This document shows positions 54,960-64,000 of a stretch of DNA of 64,000 nucleotides, in pieces (position 1 is the first letter of the stretch; every line of letters begins with the position of its first letter). A model generated the notes under the pieces. That model ran no database searches and was not told the origin of the DNA. It was given only the letters and a program-made list of their open reading frames with translations. The position numbers and the translations under genes were made by a program. Origin of the DNA: Aspidiotus rigidus (lineage: Eukaryota; Arthropoda; Insecta; Hemiptera; Diaspididae); NCBI GenBank assembly GCA_035079385.1, contig JAVHKY010000023.1:1364001-1428000 (forward strand), given 5' to 3'.

Positions 54960-55420
54960 TGTAATTGAGCTTTACTATGAGTTTAATTACCAGCCCACCT
55001 AAAAAGTTCGTAGAAAGTTGAGAGCTTTTGGAAAGGATTCAGTTTTTTGAAAATGTCTCGGAAAATCGAGCTCTAATCAAAAAAAGTTTCAAGCAAAAGA
55101 TGTTCTTCGTGAAATTTCATATGAAATTAAGTACTTCAACATTTTTCCAAAGTTCATTGAGAGCGGTGAGTTTTTTGATAGAAGTTGATATTTCGCAAAT
55201 ATCTCGGAAAATCGGGCTTGTATTTAAGAAAATTTCGAACAAAAAAAGATTCTCGTGAAATTTCCTTGAAGGTAGTCTATTTGAATTTTACTATAAGTCC
55301 AATTATTAGCCTCAAAAAATTCGTCAAAAGTTGGTAGCATTTGAAAAAAAGTCAACTTTTTTGAAAATATCGGGTAAAATAAGCTCTTATCAAAACCAGT
55401 TTGAAAGAAAAATTCTCATC
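54960..55420. repeat. Degenerate tandem repeat, about 165-bp unit; left arm of an inverted pair
   Basis: Three related units contain TTTGAAAATGTCTCGGAAAA, ATCGAGCTCTAATCAAAAAA and TTCGTGAAATTTC, separated by about 165 bp. The same motifs occur in reverse complement at 58690-59225 (for example CGAGCTCCGGTATAAAAAAA read on the minus strand). The two arrays may be arms of a large foldback-like structure that encloses 55421-58689. Confidence 0.6.
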
Positions 55421-55487
55421 ACTGTTCAGAATGGAACTTCCACGCAAAATAATCGCTTCATCTTTTCCATCTCCATCTTCTTCCTTA

Positions 55488-55491
55488 TAAG
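55488..55491. repeat. Candidate 4-bp target duplication (TAAG), left
   Basis: TAAG precedes the terminus TGTTACGCTC; TAAG also follows the right terminus at 57623-57626. Short, so only suggestive. Confidence 0.4.
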
Positions 55492-55738
55492 TGTTACGCT
55501 CAATTCACGTAATTGCTCAATACGCGTAATAAGCAGACGTGCTGCTCATTACGCGTATTGTGCGAAGTTGCTGCCCATTACACGTAATCAGCAATATTTT
55601 TCTGCCTCGGCTTGGTTCAGTGGGGACTGGAAGGGATATCGTCGGTGCGTCAAAGCAATGACATAGTATGCAATTCTGCGTGCCATGCAGGCCGAATAGA
55701 CAGCAGGTGGACTTTTTCTTGAAATGCATCTCTATTCT

Positions 55739-56583
55739 TGAGACATTATCGGTTATAGGGGTAAAACACTCGCTGAATCCGAATTTCATGGTTGCCAAGT
55801 CGAATTTCGCCTCCGTATGGCCCAAATCCAAGATGGCGGCCAAACTCATTTCATTTCTGTTTCAAGGTAAAACAGAAGGTTGTAATTTTTCTTTTGGGAG
55901 GAGGTTGCTGGTGTATAAAATTGGATTTTCAAACTCTACTTGAGATATTGGGATCACATACAGCCAAGATGAGGACCCAAATTTGGGTCAAATTAAGGCC
56001 AAATTTATTGGCAATATAATGCTAGAGTGTAGGGTATCGTTTCTATGGGTTTTTGACCCGGGAAAATCAAAAATGACCATCATGAGCTTGCCTGGGAATC
56101 AAAAGTCGAGATACTTGGGTCCTGTGGTTATGTTCTAACAAACATGTTTGTCTGTTATTAGTTATTTTTCCTTTAAAAAATATGATTCTTTATCAATAAA
56201 GTTATTTGAGCTACAATTTTAAATAATCTTCCTTATTTTACAGTTCATCTTATTTCTACGGACTAATTTTGAAATACATGCTCTGTTTTGATAATATATA
56301 ATGCAGTTGAGAGAAAGGTCTGTGATTTTAGCCTGACCAATTTCCAGTATCTCAAGTAGAGTTTGAAGACGCAATTCTGTACATCAGCAACCTCCTCCTC
56401 CTCCTCCCCCCCCCCCAAAAAAAAAATCACAAACTTCGGTTTCACCTTGAAACGGAAATGAAATGAGTTTCGCCGCCATCTTGGATTTGGGCCATAAGGA
56501 GGCAAAATTTGACTCGGCAACCATGAAATTCGGATTCAGCGAGTGTTTTTACCCTCATAACCGGTGGTTCTCTAAATGTCTCA
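55739..56583. repeat. Internal inverted repeat A (arms about 215-240 bp)
   Basis: The left arm (55739-55952) has CGCTGAATCCGAATTTCATG, AAATCCAAGATGGCGGCCAA and CTCTACTTGAGATA. The right arm (56341-56583) has them inverted. AAGATGGCGGC matches the YY1/Pho-type core and is present in both arms. Poly-C and A runs interrupt the right arm near 56406-56426. Confidence 0.8.
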
Positions 56584-56630
56584 AGAAATAATGTCGGAAT
56601 GCAAAAATTGGCCATTTTCATGATACGTAT

Positions 56631-57068
56631 ATTCTTTTGCCCTGCCAGTGACGAGGTTTAAACCACGCACCTCTGAATCAGAAGTCCGCGACTCAACCGC
56701 TCGGCCACCGACGCTGCGAAAAAATATCGTCCTATTTCAACTTTGAAAGGAAAGTCCCTACTTGTGATAAGGCACAAAGGTCATAAGAGGCAGTCGCAAA
56801 CGCGCACTAATGCCGGGAGGAGTGTCCAGAAAAGCCAGGAGGGGGCAACTAACAGAAATTTCAAAGTGGACATATTCACAAGGATTATTAGAAATAGGAA
56901 ACTTGAAATACGGATTTGTGCCTTATCACAAGTAGGAACTTTCCTTTCAAAGTTTGAAATAGGGCGATATTTTTTCGCAGCACCGGTGGCCGAGCGGTTG
57001 ACTCGCGGACTTCTGATTCAGAAGTGCGCGGTTTAAACCTCGTCACTGGTAAAGCAAAAGAATATCCG
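56631..57068. repeat. Internal inverted repeat B with two head-to-head tRNA-like sequences
   Basis: The right arm contains TGGCCGAGCGG (56987-56997), a perfect A-box of the long-arm tRNA (Ser/Leu) type, and CGGTTTAAACCTCG near 57029, a B-box-like element. Between them lies ACTTCTGATTCAGAAGT, a stem-loop in the anticodon position. The left arm (56631-56775) carries the same on the minus strand. These are pol III promoter-like, tRNA-derived SINE parts rather than working tRNA genes: the acceptor stem is not convincing and U33 is lacking. Confidence 0.7.
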
Positions 57069-57622
57069 TATTCGGACTGTGCAAGCAACAACAACAACAA
57101 AGATATTTCAGTTTCGCAAAATTTCCAAAAAATATATTTTCCTGAAAGAGAATTTTATGCTCATTAAACTTTGTTCTTTGCGTTTTTTCTTTACATTCAG
57201 TATTTATTGAGAAATTTAAGAAAAACTGAAAAACTGGTATACTCGAATTGTATATGATCACCCTTTCCTTATCAGTACTTTTTCATATATATAGACATAA
57301 TTTTACATGGGCGACGCTAGCGCACCTACAATATGCACACTCCAAATTTCAACTTTCCTATTTCTAATAGAATAAGATTTTGAATTTCGAAAGTAATGAC
57401 GATCTCTTTGACTGATAATAGAAAGTAATTTACATTATAATGATTTTTTGAAGTATTCCAAGTAAAATGAAAATACCATCAGTTTACAATCAAATCAGCT
57501 TCTCATTGGTCAATTCCACCTGCTCATTACGCGTAATGGGCAGCAACTTTGCACAATACGTGTAATGAGCAGCACGTCTGCTTATTACGCGTATTGAGCA
57601 ATTACGTGAATTGAGCGTAACA

Positions 57623-57626
57623 TAAG
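57623..57626. repeat. Candidate 4-bp target duplication (TAAG), right
   Basis: Partner of 55488-55491, directly after the terminus GAGCGTAACA. Confidence 0.4.
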
Positions 57627-57699
57627 CATTCAAACACGAAATTCCTCTCCAAATACTTGAGGTTGAGAGGTTTCGTTTCGCTCATGTTCTACTATGATT

Positions 57700-58512
57700 T
57701 TTTTTTTTACGAGCTCTTCGATTACTCAACAGGTCATTAGCTCGAGGAGAGATGTTCGGATTAAATGGATTTGTAGTAATAAGTGTATCAGAGGAAGTTT
57801 GAGATGTTGGTTATGGTTTCTGAGTTATTGGAAAGAGCAGACGGAGTATATGAGGAAACAGAAAATGAATATCTGATATTTATGGAAGAAGAGCAGATAA
57901 AAAGTGAGAGAGATGAATTCTCAGTTTGGCAGTATTGGCATGAGGGGCAGAGAGTCCAAGGATAAGGAAAGAGTGGGTTAGGCGAGTGTGTCCAATTCGT
58001 AGTCGAGTTACAATTATTTCTTTACGGCGTGAGGGACGGATTGAAGAGGACCAGGGGGTCGGGTAGTTTTGAATTGAACGAAGTTTGTTGCTGTGTCTCA
58101 TGCTCTCATTCATCGTATTCTTTTCCAGAAGGAACTGGTTCTCTTAGTGCCTGATCAGTGATCACACAATTAGGATATTATCTACGAATCCAGCATAGCA
58201 TTTGATCGAGTTTCTAAACTCGCTGCCCTTCAATATCTTGTTTTTCATGTCACTCATGAATATCGCCGCCAATATCGGTGACTGCGGCGACGCTGTTGCT
58301 AGTCTTTCTTCCTAATTGTAGAACTTGTTGTTGGTTCTGGCCCACAAACGCTTCCACTATTTTGGTATACCTCAGCACGCCACAGTTGCCATATGCTGGT
58401 ATCTGTCGTTTCGCAGCAAAGTGAGAAAGAAATTCTTTCTTTGGTATGGCATCAAACAATTGTGCGATTTCTTTTTCATCATGAAGTGGATCAATCTCAC
58501 GATTATACATTT
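57700..58512 (-). pseudogene. LINE reverse transcriptase fragment with C-terminal zinc-knuckle region
   Basis: The minus strand starts with FDAIPKKEFLSHFAAKRQ, then GVLRYTKIVEAFVGQNQQQV and LQLGRKTSNSVAAV (RT blocks A to B: FD.V....LL..L...GI.G......S.L..R.Q.V). The frame is then lost. At 58113-57880 follow NESMRHSNKLRSIQN, PSRRKEIIVTRLRIGHTRLT and HSFLI, the ending R-E...RLR.GH..LTH......P.C..C typical of Jockey/I/R1 LINEs. The region between is deleted, so this is a joined remnant of one ORF2. Confidence 0.8.
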
Positions 58513-58689
58513 ACTCAAGTGAGTTTCGCACATTTTTAGTTTAATCCCATAGCTCTCTCTGTCTCTTTTTTTTCCTACTTATGGTTTTAGGCGAAAGGAT
58601 TCACAGTCGAAGTCCGTCTTTTATTTTATAGTCTTGGCAAATGGTTTTTACACTGAAAAAAAGCTCACAACTCTGAATAACTTCTTCAG

Positions 58690-59225
58690 GCAATGGTAAA
58701 TTTTACAACAAACATTTCGGTTCGAAACTTTTTCGTACTCAAGGTAAATTTTTTGAGAAATTTGCAATTTCTTATCTAAAAGCTCAGAAATATGAATGAA
58801 CTTTAGGAGGAAATTCAAGTTTCAGGCTTGTAACCAAGAGGAGCCGAGAGGGATGAGTCCCCCTAGATATGTTACGAATCATTTTTAGCTAAAAATACAA
58901 AAGAAACAATCGTTATTACACTCGCCCCCCCTCAATTTTCATGCGAGCCTCTCCTACAAATGGACCCTGGGTCAAATGAACCATCTTATGAGAAATTTTA
59001 CGAGAAACATTTCTTGTTCAGAATTTTTTTATACCGGAGCTCGATTTTTCGAGATATTTGCAAAGAATTGATTTTTTCTCAAAAGCTCTCAACTTTCGAC
59101 AAACTTTTTTTTAAGCAGATAATTGAACTCACAGTAAAGTTCAAATACACTATTTAGAAGGAAATTTTACAAGGAACATCTTTCGTTCCAAACTTTTTTT
59201 GATTGGAACCCGATTTTTAGAAGAT
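58690..59225. repeat. Right arm of the 165-bp repeat inverted pair
   Basis: Reverse-complement relatives of the 54960-55420 units: GAAATTTTACGAGAAACATT, AGCTCGATTTTTCGAGATAT and TCTCAAAAGCTCTCAAC, present about three times (near 58730, 58990 and 59170) with decay. No coding capacity. Confidence 0.6.
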
Positions 59226-59239
59226 AGAACGTGCCACAA

Positions 59240-59812
59240 AAAATTAGATGACATTGCAGGACTGCAATGGGAACCCGCTGTCCCGAGTCCCCTAGAGCCT
59301 GAAGTTTTTCCAAGTCTTGAAAATCATGACGTGACAACCTAAACGCGCTGCAATTTCAAGGAAGCCGTCGTCTTTCCAAGTCCCCCTCCTATCATATATA
59401 GCTCGGAGGTAGGAATTTTTTCAAGTCTCGCTCCTATCACATATAGCTCGAGAGTCGAAATATTTTCAAGTCCACCTTTTATCATATATAGCTCGGAGGT
59501 AGGAATTTTTCCAAGTCCTCCCCCTATCATATGGCTAGAGGGTCGAAATTTTTCCAAGTCCCCCTCCTATCATATATAGCTCGGAGGTAGGAATTTTTCC
59601 AAGTCCCCTACCTATCATATATAGGCTCGGAGGTAGGAATTTTTCGAAGTCCCCTCCCTATCATATGGCTAGAGGGTCGACATTTTCCCAAGTCCCCCTC
59701 CCTTCTCCGTGACGTCATCAACCTCGTGACATCATCAACATCGCTCGCGCTCGCGGACGAAAATTTCCTGATAGTACCCCCAACAAAAGGGATAGCGGGT
59801 TCCCCGCTAAAA
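59240..59812 (+). mobile_element. Inverted-repeat element with ATCATATATAGCTCGGAG repeats, long copy
   Basis: It shares its ends (AATGGGAACCCGCTGTCCCG at 59275, GATAGCGGGTTCCCCGCT ending 59808) and internal order with 51330-51717. About seven units of roughly 50 bp (TTTTCCAAGTCCCCCTCC, TATCATATATAGCTCGGAGG) fill 59375-59700. CRE-like GTGACGTCATCAACCTCG lies near 59709 and CGCTCGCGCTCGCGGACG near 59742. The same AAGTCC...ATCATATATGGCT block occurs in the arms of the 7-kb inverted repeat. Confidence 0.85.
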
Positions 59813-61412
59813 AGTTGTTACAAGGTGTAGAAGACGGGAAAGTGGATAATGTTATTTGTGGGGCCGAACTTAACAAATTTCAATCATTTATCAGGGGTGT
59901 TGTGATCCCCTTGGTTCAATGAAAAAACCGCCCTCACATTTAGAAAAAAAAACCGTACAAATGCCCACCCCCTCCCCTAAAACGACAAATACGAGGAATC
60001 GTCTTCATCAAAATGGCTTCACAATACCCCTTTTTGGGTTCTGTACTCCAAAATGTTTAGGAAACCAATTCATGCAATTCATGCGTTTTCATCGCCTGCA
60101 CAGAAAAATTCCAATATTCGAAAATTTGGACTTCCAGCTATACAGTATAAGACAGGAGGAGAGCTTGTAAAAATTTCAACCGTCATAGGGAGGTTGAATT
60201 TGAAAAAATATCAACTTTTGGGGACTCAAATTTAGAACTCGATTCTCAACATTAAAACCAAATTCGTCCGATAGAACAGGTTCCCCAAATTCCTCGTTCA
60301 ACTTCGTTAAATAAGCCATTGTCGTTTTTTCTCTTCATTTCCTAAACCCCCAAAATTTAGGTTCAACAATCTAAGATAGCTGCGAGGAATCAGCAGGTTT
60401 GATTTAATGTGCACAAATTTCTAGGAAACTTGTACGCGGCCGAGTTCGTGGGTAGAGGTAAGACGGGGATACCGATTTCCACCTCGTAGAATTCGAATTT
60501 CCGACTAGAAACTCTCATAATTGATACGGTTCATATTCGTACAACTCGCGAACAAAACTTCTTACCGCGCGTAATACAGTACCTACGAGAAGTGCGAATA
60601 AGAGTTAAAGTGAATGTCGACGATGTCGTAAGCAGCAGCAGAGAGGACCTTTAAAGTTAAGTGCTTTTCTGTGTGGAAAAGCAACAAACGAGGTGACGCG
60701 GTATCGCGTAGAGGTGCCAATAATTTAAAAAGTTCTCATGTCGGCTTCAAATAACCGCGAGAAACGGGCAACTCGAATTGAGATGGAAAGATTCTAATCA
60801 AACCGCAGATGCAATTGACACAGAAGTTGCAAAAATTACGGCGAGCTCTACAAGAAGCGCGCGAACTAAAGTAATTATCTAATATTACCGCGCGAACTCG
60901 GAAGAAAAAAAAGAGAATTATTCCGCTTTTGCGTTCGGTAAAATTAATTTTTCTTGGCGACCAAATCGCGATAAATGTGCCGCGATCAATTTTTCGTCAT
61001 CCTGGCACACATTCGCGATATCTTGATACGGCATTCGTGTACGAACACTCGATTTAGCAGACGAAACGTTGGTAGAATAATGCGACTATACGAACTTAGT
61101 GAGGTGTTCGGTGTGAGAGAAGGATATCGTGCGGATGAGTTGCAGGATGTACCCCGAGATAATGGTAAATATCATTAGTCACGCTGTTCAGTTGGTGTTC
61201 ACCTAAAGCCGAAGGTTCTTAGCCCCTGTACCTCGGAATAATTTACTTTTACCTTCGCTTCTTCGCATCGAGTCGTTACATATTATATACACTATATCGT
61301 ACATGTGTGAAGTTTTTAGAGCGTCCTGGATTTTGTGTGCAGTTCTTAAGAGAAAGTTATATGTACGATGTATTAACCCTTACTACTTCTCCGACAAAAT
61401 CTTGCATTAAAG
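59813..61412. other. No gene recognised
   Basis: Includes short frames at 59919-60170 and 60975-61178 without a family pattern. From about 60400 the composition is mixed and looks single-copy. Confidence 0.35.
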
Positions 61413-61522
61413 TAATGAAGTGTGCACTAACATTACTGGTACCCTTATGCACTACACTGCGGCAAATATACTCTTTTCTAGAAAATCTACATGATCGAAA
61501 GTATCGAGAAGGCGTACCTTAG
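61413..61522 (+). CDS. Candidate terminal Beat exon with hydrophobic C-terminus
   Basis: If spliced to 53695, the leftover base G plus TA makes Val, followed by MKCALTLLVPLCTTLRQIYS, FLENLHDRKYREGVP and a stop. The phase fits. The hydrophobic ALTLLVPLCTTL run would suit the short hydrophobic end of Beat proteins. A polyadenylation signal AATAAA lies at 61628-61633. The acceptor (TTGCATTAAAG, ending 61412) has a poor pyrimidine tract, and the residues are not strongly conserved, so this is tentative. Confidence 0.3.
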
Positions 61523-61627
61523 CTCTATACCATTGTTGGCCATTCCACTAGCATATACACACGATACTATGAAAATTAGATGAAGTTAATAATAATTTAT
61601 TATGAAAACTTTACAGGTTCCTCACGA

Positions 61628-61633
61628 AATAAA
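61628..61633 (+). promoter_or_regulatory. Candidate polyadenylation signal
   Basis: AATAAA about 105 bp after the stop of the candidate terminal exon. It carries weight only if that exon is real, since the hexamer is common in AT-rich DNA. Confidence 0.25.
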
Positions 61634-63260
61634 ACTCTACAATGGTTAATTTCCTCCGTAATCCTCACCTCGTGGTACTCGAGAAGCAGGTAGCAAATTA
61701 TAATCGCAATCTCTCGTGCTCAACAACACAGAACGCGAAAAGGAAAAAATCGTGTTTAATTGAACGTAAAATTTACTCGCGTAATTAGATGTAGAGTTCG
61801 GAAAAAAAAAGTTTCAATAAAATCGCAATTAAATTATAATTAAAAATACGCGAAATACTCGTCTTCTCTTTTTTTTTTTTCAAGAAAAAATAAGATTGAT
61901 AAGGTTTACGGTTCTCTCGTGTGTTACGAAAAAATTAAAATATAACCAGCATACATTCGTAAAAATCCTAATAAATTTTATTATTTATGTTTTCAACGCT
62001 GGAGAGAGAAAAAAAATCTAGAAATTTGTGAGTACTGAAAAGAATTAAAAACTCATTAGGTTCATTATACTTTACAGTTTGAATTTCTCTCAAGTGTATG
62101 CGAGTTTTGTTTTTTATCCATTTTTTTTTTTTTTCTCCAACCGAAGTCCATAAAAATTCATTAACCGTTACTGTAAGTTTATTTTTCAAAATTTTATCGG
62201 ATTAACAAGAAGCTTGGAAAATCGGTTGCGCGAAAATAGTTAATTAGTAATTACAAAGGATTAATTTGCGGCAACCTTTTTTTTTTTCCTCTCGTTTTTC
62301 CTCTCCGGTTTTTCTATCATCCAGGAATACAGATATTCGAAGAATTATTTGTGTAATTAGTTTTCTCTGTTTTATGACAATAACGAATGCAAAACACTCT
62401 TGAAGAGAGAGCTCTGTAAATTTTATTTTAAACGTAATTTTATAAACAGCACTACCTTCCAATAAGGATCGTATTATTAACTGTAGTGACTTCTCTAAAA
62501 AAAAACAAAAATCGTTTTACATCCTGCCTTAAACAATATTGGTCAACGAACATCGTTTTCTACTTGTATACTTGGACGCTTTTATTGCTCACCTCTTACC
62601 AAATTTTTAGGAACTTCGGACGAAGGATACTAGACTCCGAATTATATAAATGCCTCGCACAACTTGTCACCGATTAACCAAATTTTTCGAGCATACATTC
62701 AGTCATTTTATTCAAGTTTCGCGTAAACAAAAACTAATCGTACCTACGCTTTTTTCTTCACGTATGCACGACAAATGCGAATACTGCGCGACCCCTATTT
62801 CGATACAAGGTTCACACACGTAGCGTGAGTTTAGAGGTACGCCCGCAACCGTGTCTGGAATATCCCATTGACGTTTCTTTTGTAGCACTGATCACGTACA
62901 TTTTGTGAATATTGCAAATAGAGGTTATTCAACTCATTTTTTTTTTTTTTTTATAACAGACCCAATTCTATCAATTTTCGCTATTATTTTTCAGTTGAGA
63001 CGGAGAATATTTTTATCTACTTTCGAAAATACCCAAAACAATGGAAATAAAGCCAATAAATCCTAAAATTCAATTAGAAGATTTCTATCACGTTTGATGA
63101 TTTTGCGTCCCTCCTATGAAACAGTACTTTTGATTGGACAATGAATCATGATGAGGCAAGCGAGGTAGTTGATGTTTTAGAAATGATTACATGCAAGAGA
63201 TTTTTTTTTCTCTCCTTGAAGTATTTAGCTCTCGTAATAGAAGTCCGATGACGCGACGAA
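61634..63260. other. No gene recognised
   Basis: AT-rich, with T-runs near 61870, 62124 and 62938. Frames at 61968-62189, 62244-62462 and 62486-62677 lack protein patterns. No repeats are shared with the rest of the window. Confidence 0.4.
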
Positions 63261-63419
63261 TACATTTGCAGTACAGTTACGACTCGCAAACACTTTTAAA
63301 AATAACCTTATGACAGTCCGTCTGGTCGTTCCCCTGGACCAACTTGCTCCATTTTTTTTCAATTTCTTCGTTTAGCACCCCAGACGAGCCATCAAGCATC
63401 GGCAACCGCCTCACGTAAG

Positions 63420-64000
63420 GGTATGCTTTACTCATTGGTTGCATATACACTCCCCAAATACCCTGCAACATTCGGTGTACCAGCGGTCACTGCGCGACGT
63501 TTGTCGGCATTCCTTGTAAGGATTGACTTTGCAAAGGAGTTTCTGAAGGCTCTATTTTCTGTGGTACAGAAGTGTTCAATGGAAACCGCTATCGGACCTG
63601 AATTTTGGCTCCAAAAAGATTTCACTCTCCCGACAGAAAATAGACAAATTTTCATCAGATGTCAACGTAAGAAGTTTCAAAATTCTGTTTCGGTAGCGCC
63701 TCTAGTTGAACCTTCCTGGAAAATATTCCAAAGATCAAAAAGATCCGATGGAAATTCGAGCAGTGAGAAATGACGTTTGGTACCATATTTTACGCGCATA
63801 TTTTCACACGAATCATTAAAGGTGTGCTTTACTTGTTCAGAAACTCCGAAACGGTGTACGATAAGTTGCATAAAAATCCCCAAAAAACCCTGCAAGGTTC
63901 GGGAAGCCAGCGGTCACTACGCGACGCTTGTCGGGCGTGCGTGCTTAGTCCTTGTCACAAATGACGAGGAATGATTTTGCAAGGTCACATTTCAGGGCTC
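63420..64000. repeat. Direct repeat, period about 427 bp, cut by window end
   Basis: ACCAGCGGTCACTGCGCGAC near 63479 recurs as GCCAGCGGTCACTACGCGAC near 63906. TATGCTTTACT near 63422 corresponds to TGTGCTTTACT near 63824, and CCCTGCAA follows in both. At least two units are present, and the second runs off the window. Open frames 63423-63773 and 63770-63974 follow the repeat and show no family pattern. Confidence 0.6.

Larger units (their letters stand above)
55492..57622. mobile_element. 2.1-kb element with about 97-bp terminal inverted repeats and two internal palindromes
   Basis: The left end (55492, starting TGTTACGCTCAATTCACGTA) and the right end (57526-57622) are inverted copies over about 97 bp with only a few mismatches. 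They carry GTAATGAGCAGC/GCGTAATAAGCAG phrases. Inside, two more inverted pairs lie side by side: 55739-55952 with 56341-56583, and 56631-56775 with 56922-57068. No transposase is visible, so it is a compound non-autonomous element. Confidence 0.85.
53696..61412 (+). other. Beat intron or downstream sequence after the last firm exon
   Basis: If the terminal exon at 61413 is right, this is a 7.7-kb intron loaded with palindromic elements and LINE remnants listed separately. If not, the intron continues past the window or the gene ends here. The parts without a listed element (54200-54960, 58513-58690, 59813-61412) show no coding pattern. Confidence 0.5.

Noticed and set aside
56987..57055. Functional tRNA gene
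   Set aside because: A- and B-box-like motifs exist, but no convincing acceptor stem pairs, the loop lacks U33, and the sequence is part of a mobile inverted repeat.
60975..61178. 67-residue frame as a Beat C-terminal exon
   Set aside because: It has no hydrophobic end and no Beat-like features; its frame could not be joined convincingly.

Overview
This is a window of an arthropod genome, almost certainly an insect. It is AT-rich, has spliced genes with GT..AG introns, and carries an insect-style mix of mobile elements (RTE-clade LINEs, Penelope-like elements, hAT, mariner, foldback elements). The only host gene I can support is a member of the beaten-path (Beat) family, two-immunoglobulin-domain neuronal recognition proteins. 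It lies on the + strand and spans the window. I cannot name the species.

Beat gene. One exon sits at 421-626. The next is more than 52 kb away at 52862-52997, followed closely by exons at 53125-53258 and 53443-53695. All joins keep the reading frame and together they cover Ig domain 1, Ig domain 2 and the start of the C-terminal tail. The signal-peptide exon lies before the window. A short hydrophobic terminal exon is proposed at 61413-61522 (tentative; the phase fits). Nearly everything else is intron.

0.6-16 kb: decayed LINE RNase H pieces (minus strand), a 136-bp hairpin MITE, a 1.9-kb foldback element (4133-6008), pieces of Penelope-like elements (reverse transcriptase N-terminus at 8.6 kb, GIY-YIG domains at 11.4 and 12.8-13.1 kb), and three different short tandem repeat blocks (9.2-11.3 kb).

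16.2-19.3 kb: a 25-copy satellite of 124 bp. Nearly every unit carries a perfect CRE palindrome next to an extended nuclear-receptor half-site.

22.5-27.3 kb: a three-level nest. An internally deleted hAT element has a perfect 8-bp target duplication. An RTE LINE on the minus strand (15-bp duplication) is inserted in it, and a 604-bp inverted-repeat element is inserted in that LINE.

29.7-33 kb: a broken FLYWCH zinc-finger gene, a mariner-type element with TA duplication, and a Penelope GIY-YIG fragment. 35.6-39.6 kb: a structurally complete RTE LINE with two intact ORFs and a 13-bp target duplication.

41.3-48.4 kb: a 7-kb inverted repeat enclosing more LINE and Penelope debris. 48.5 kb: the second, better copy of the hairpin MITE. 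51.3 and 59.2 kb: two copies of another inverted-repeat element with internal 50-bp repeats. 55-59.2 kb, after the last firm Beat exon: nested palindromes, including two tRNA-like sequences head to head. The remaining stretches look like unique, non-coding AT-rich intron or downstream sequence. The genes do not form a pathway: one host gene hosts many independent mobile elements.
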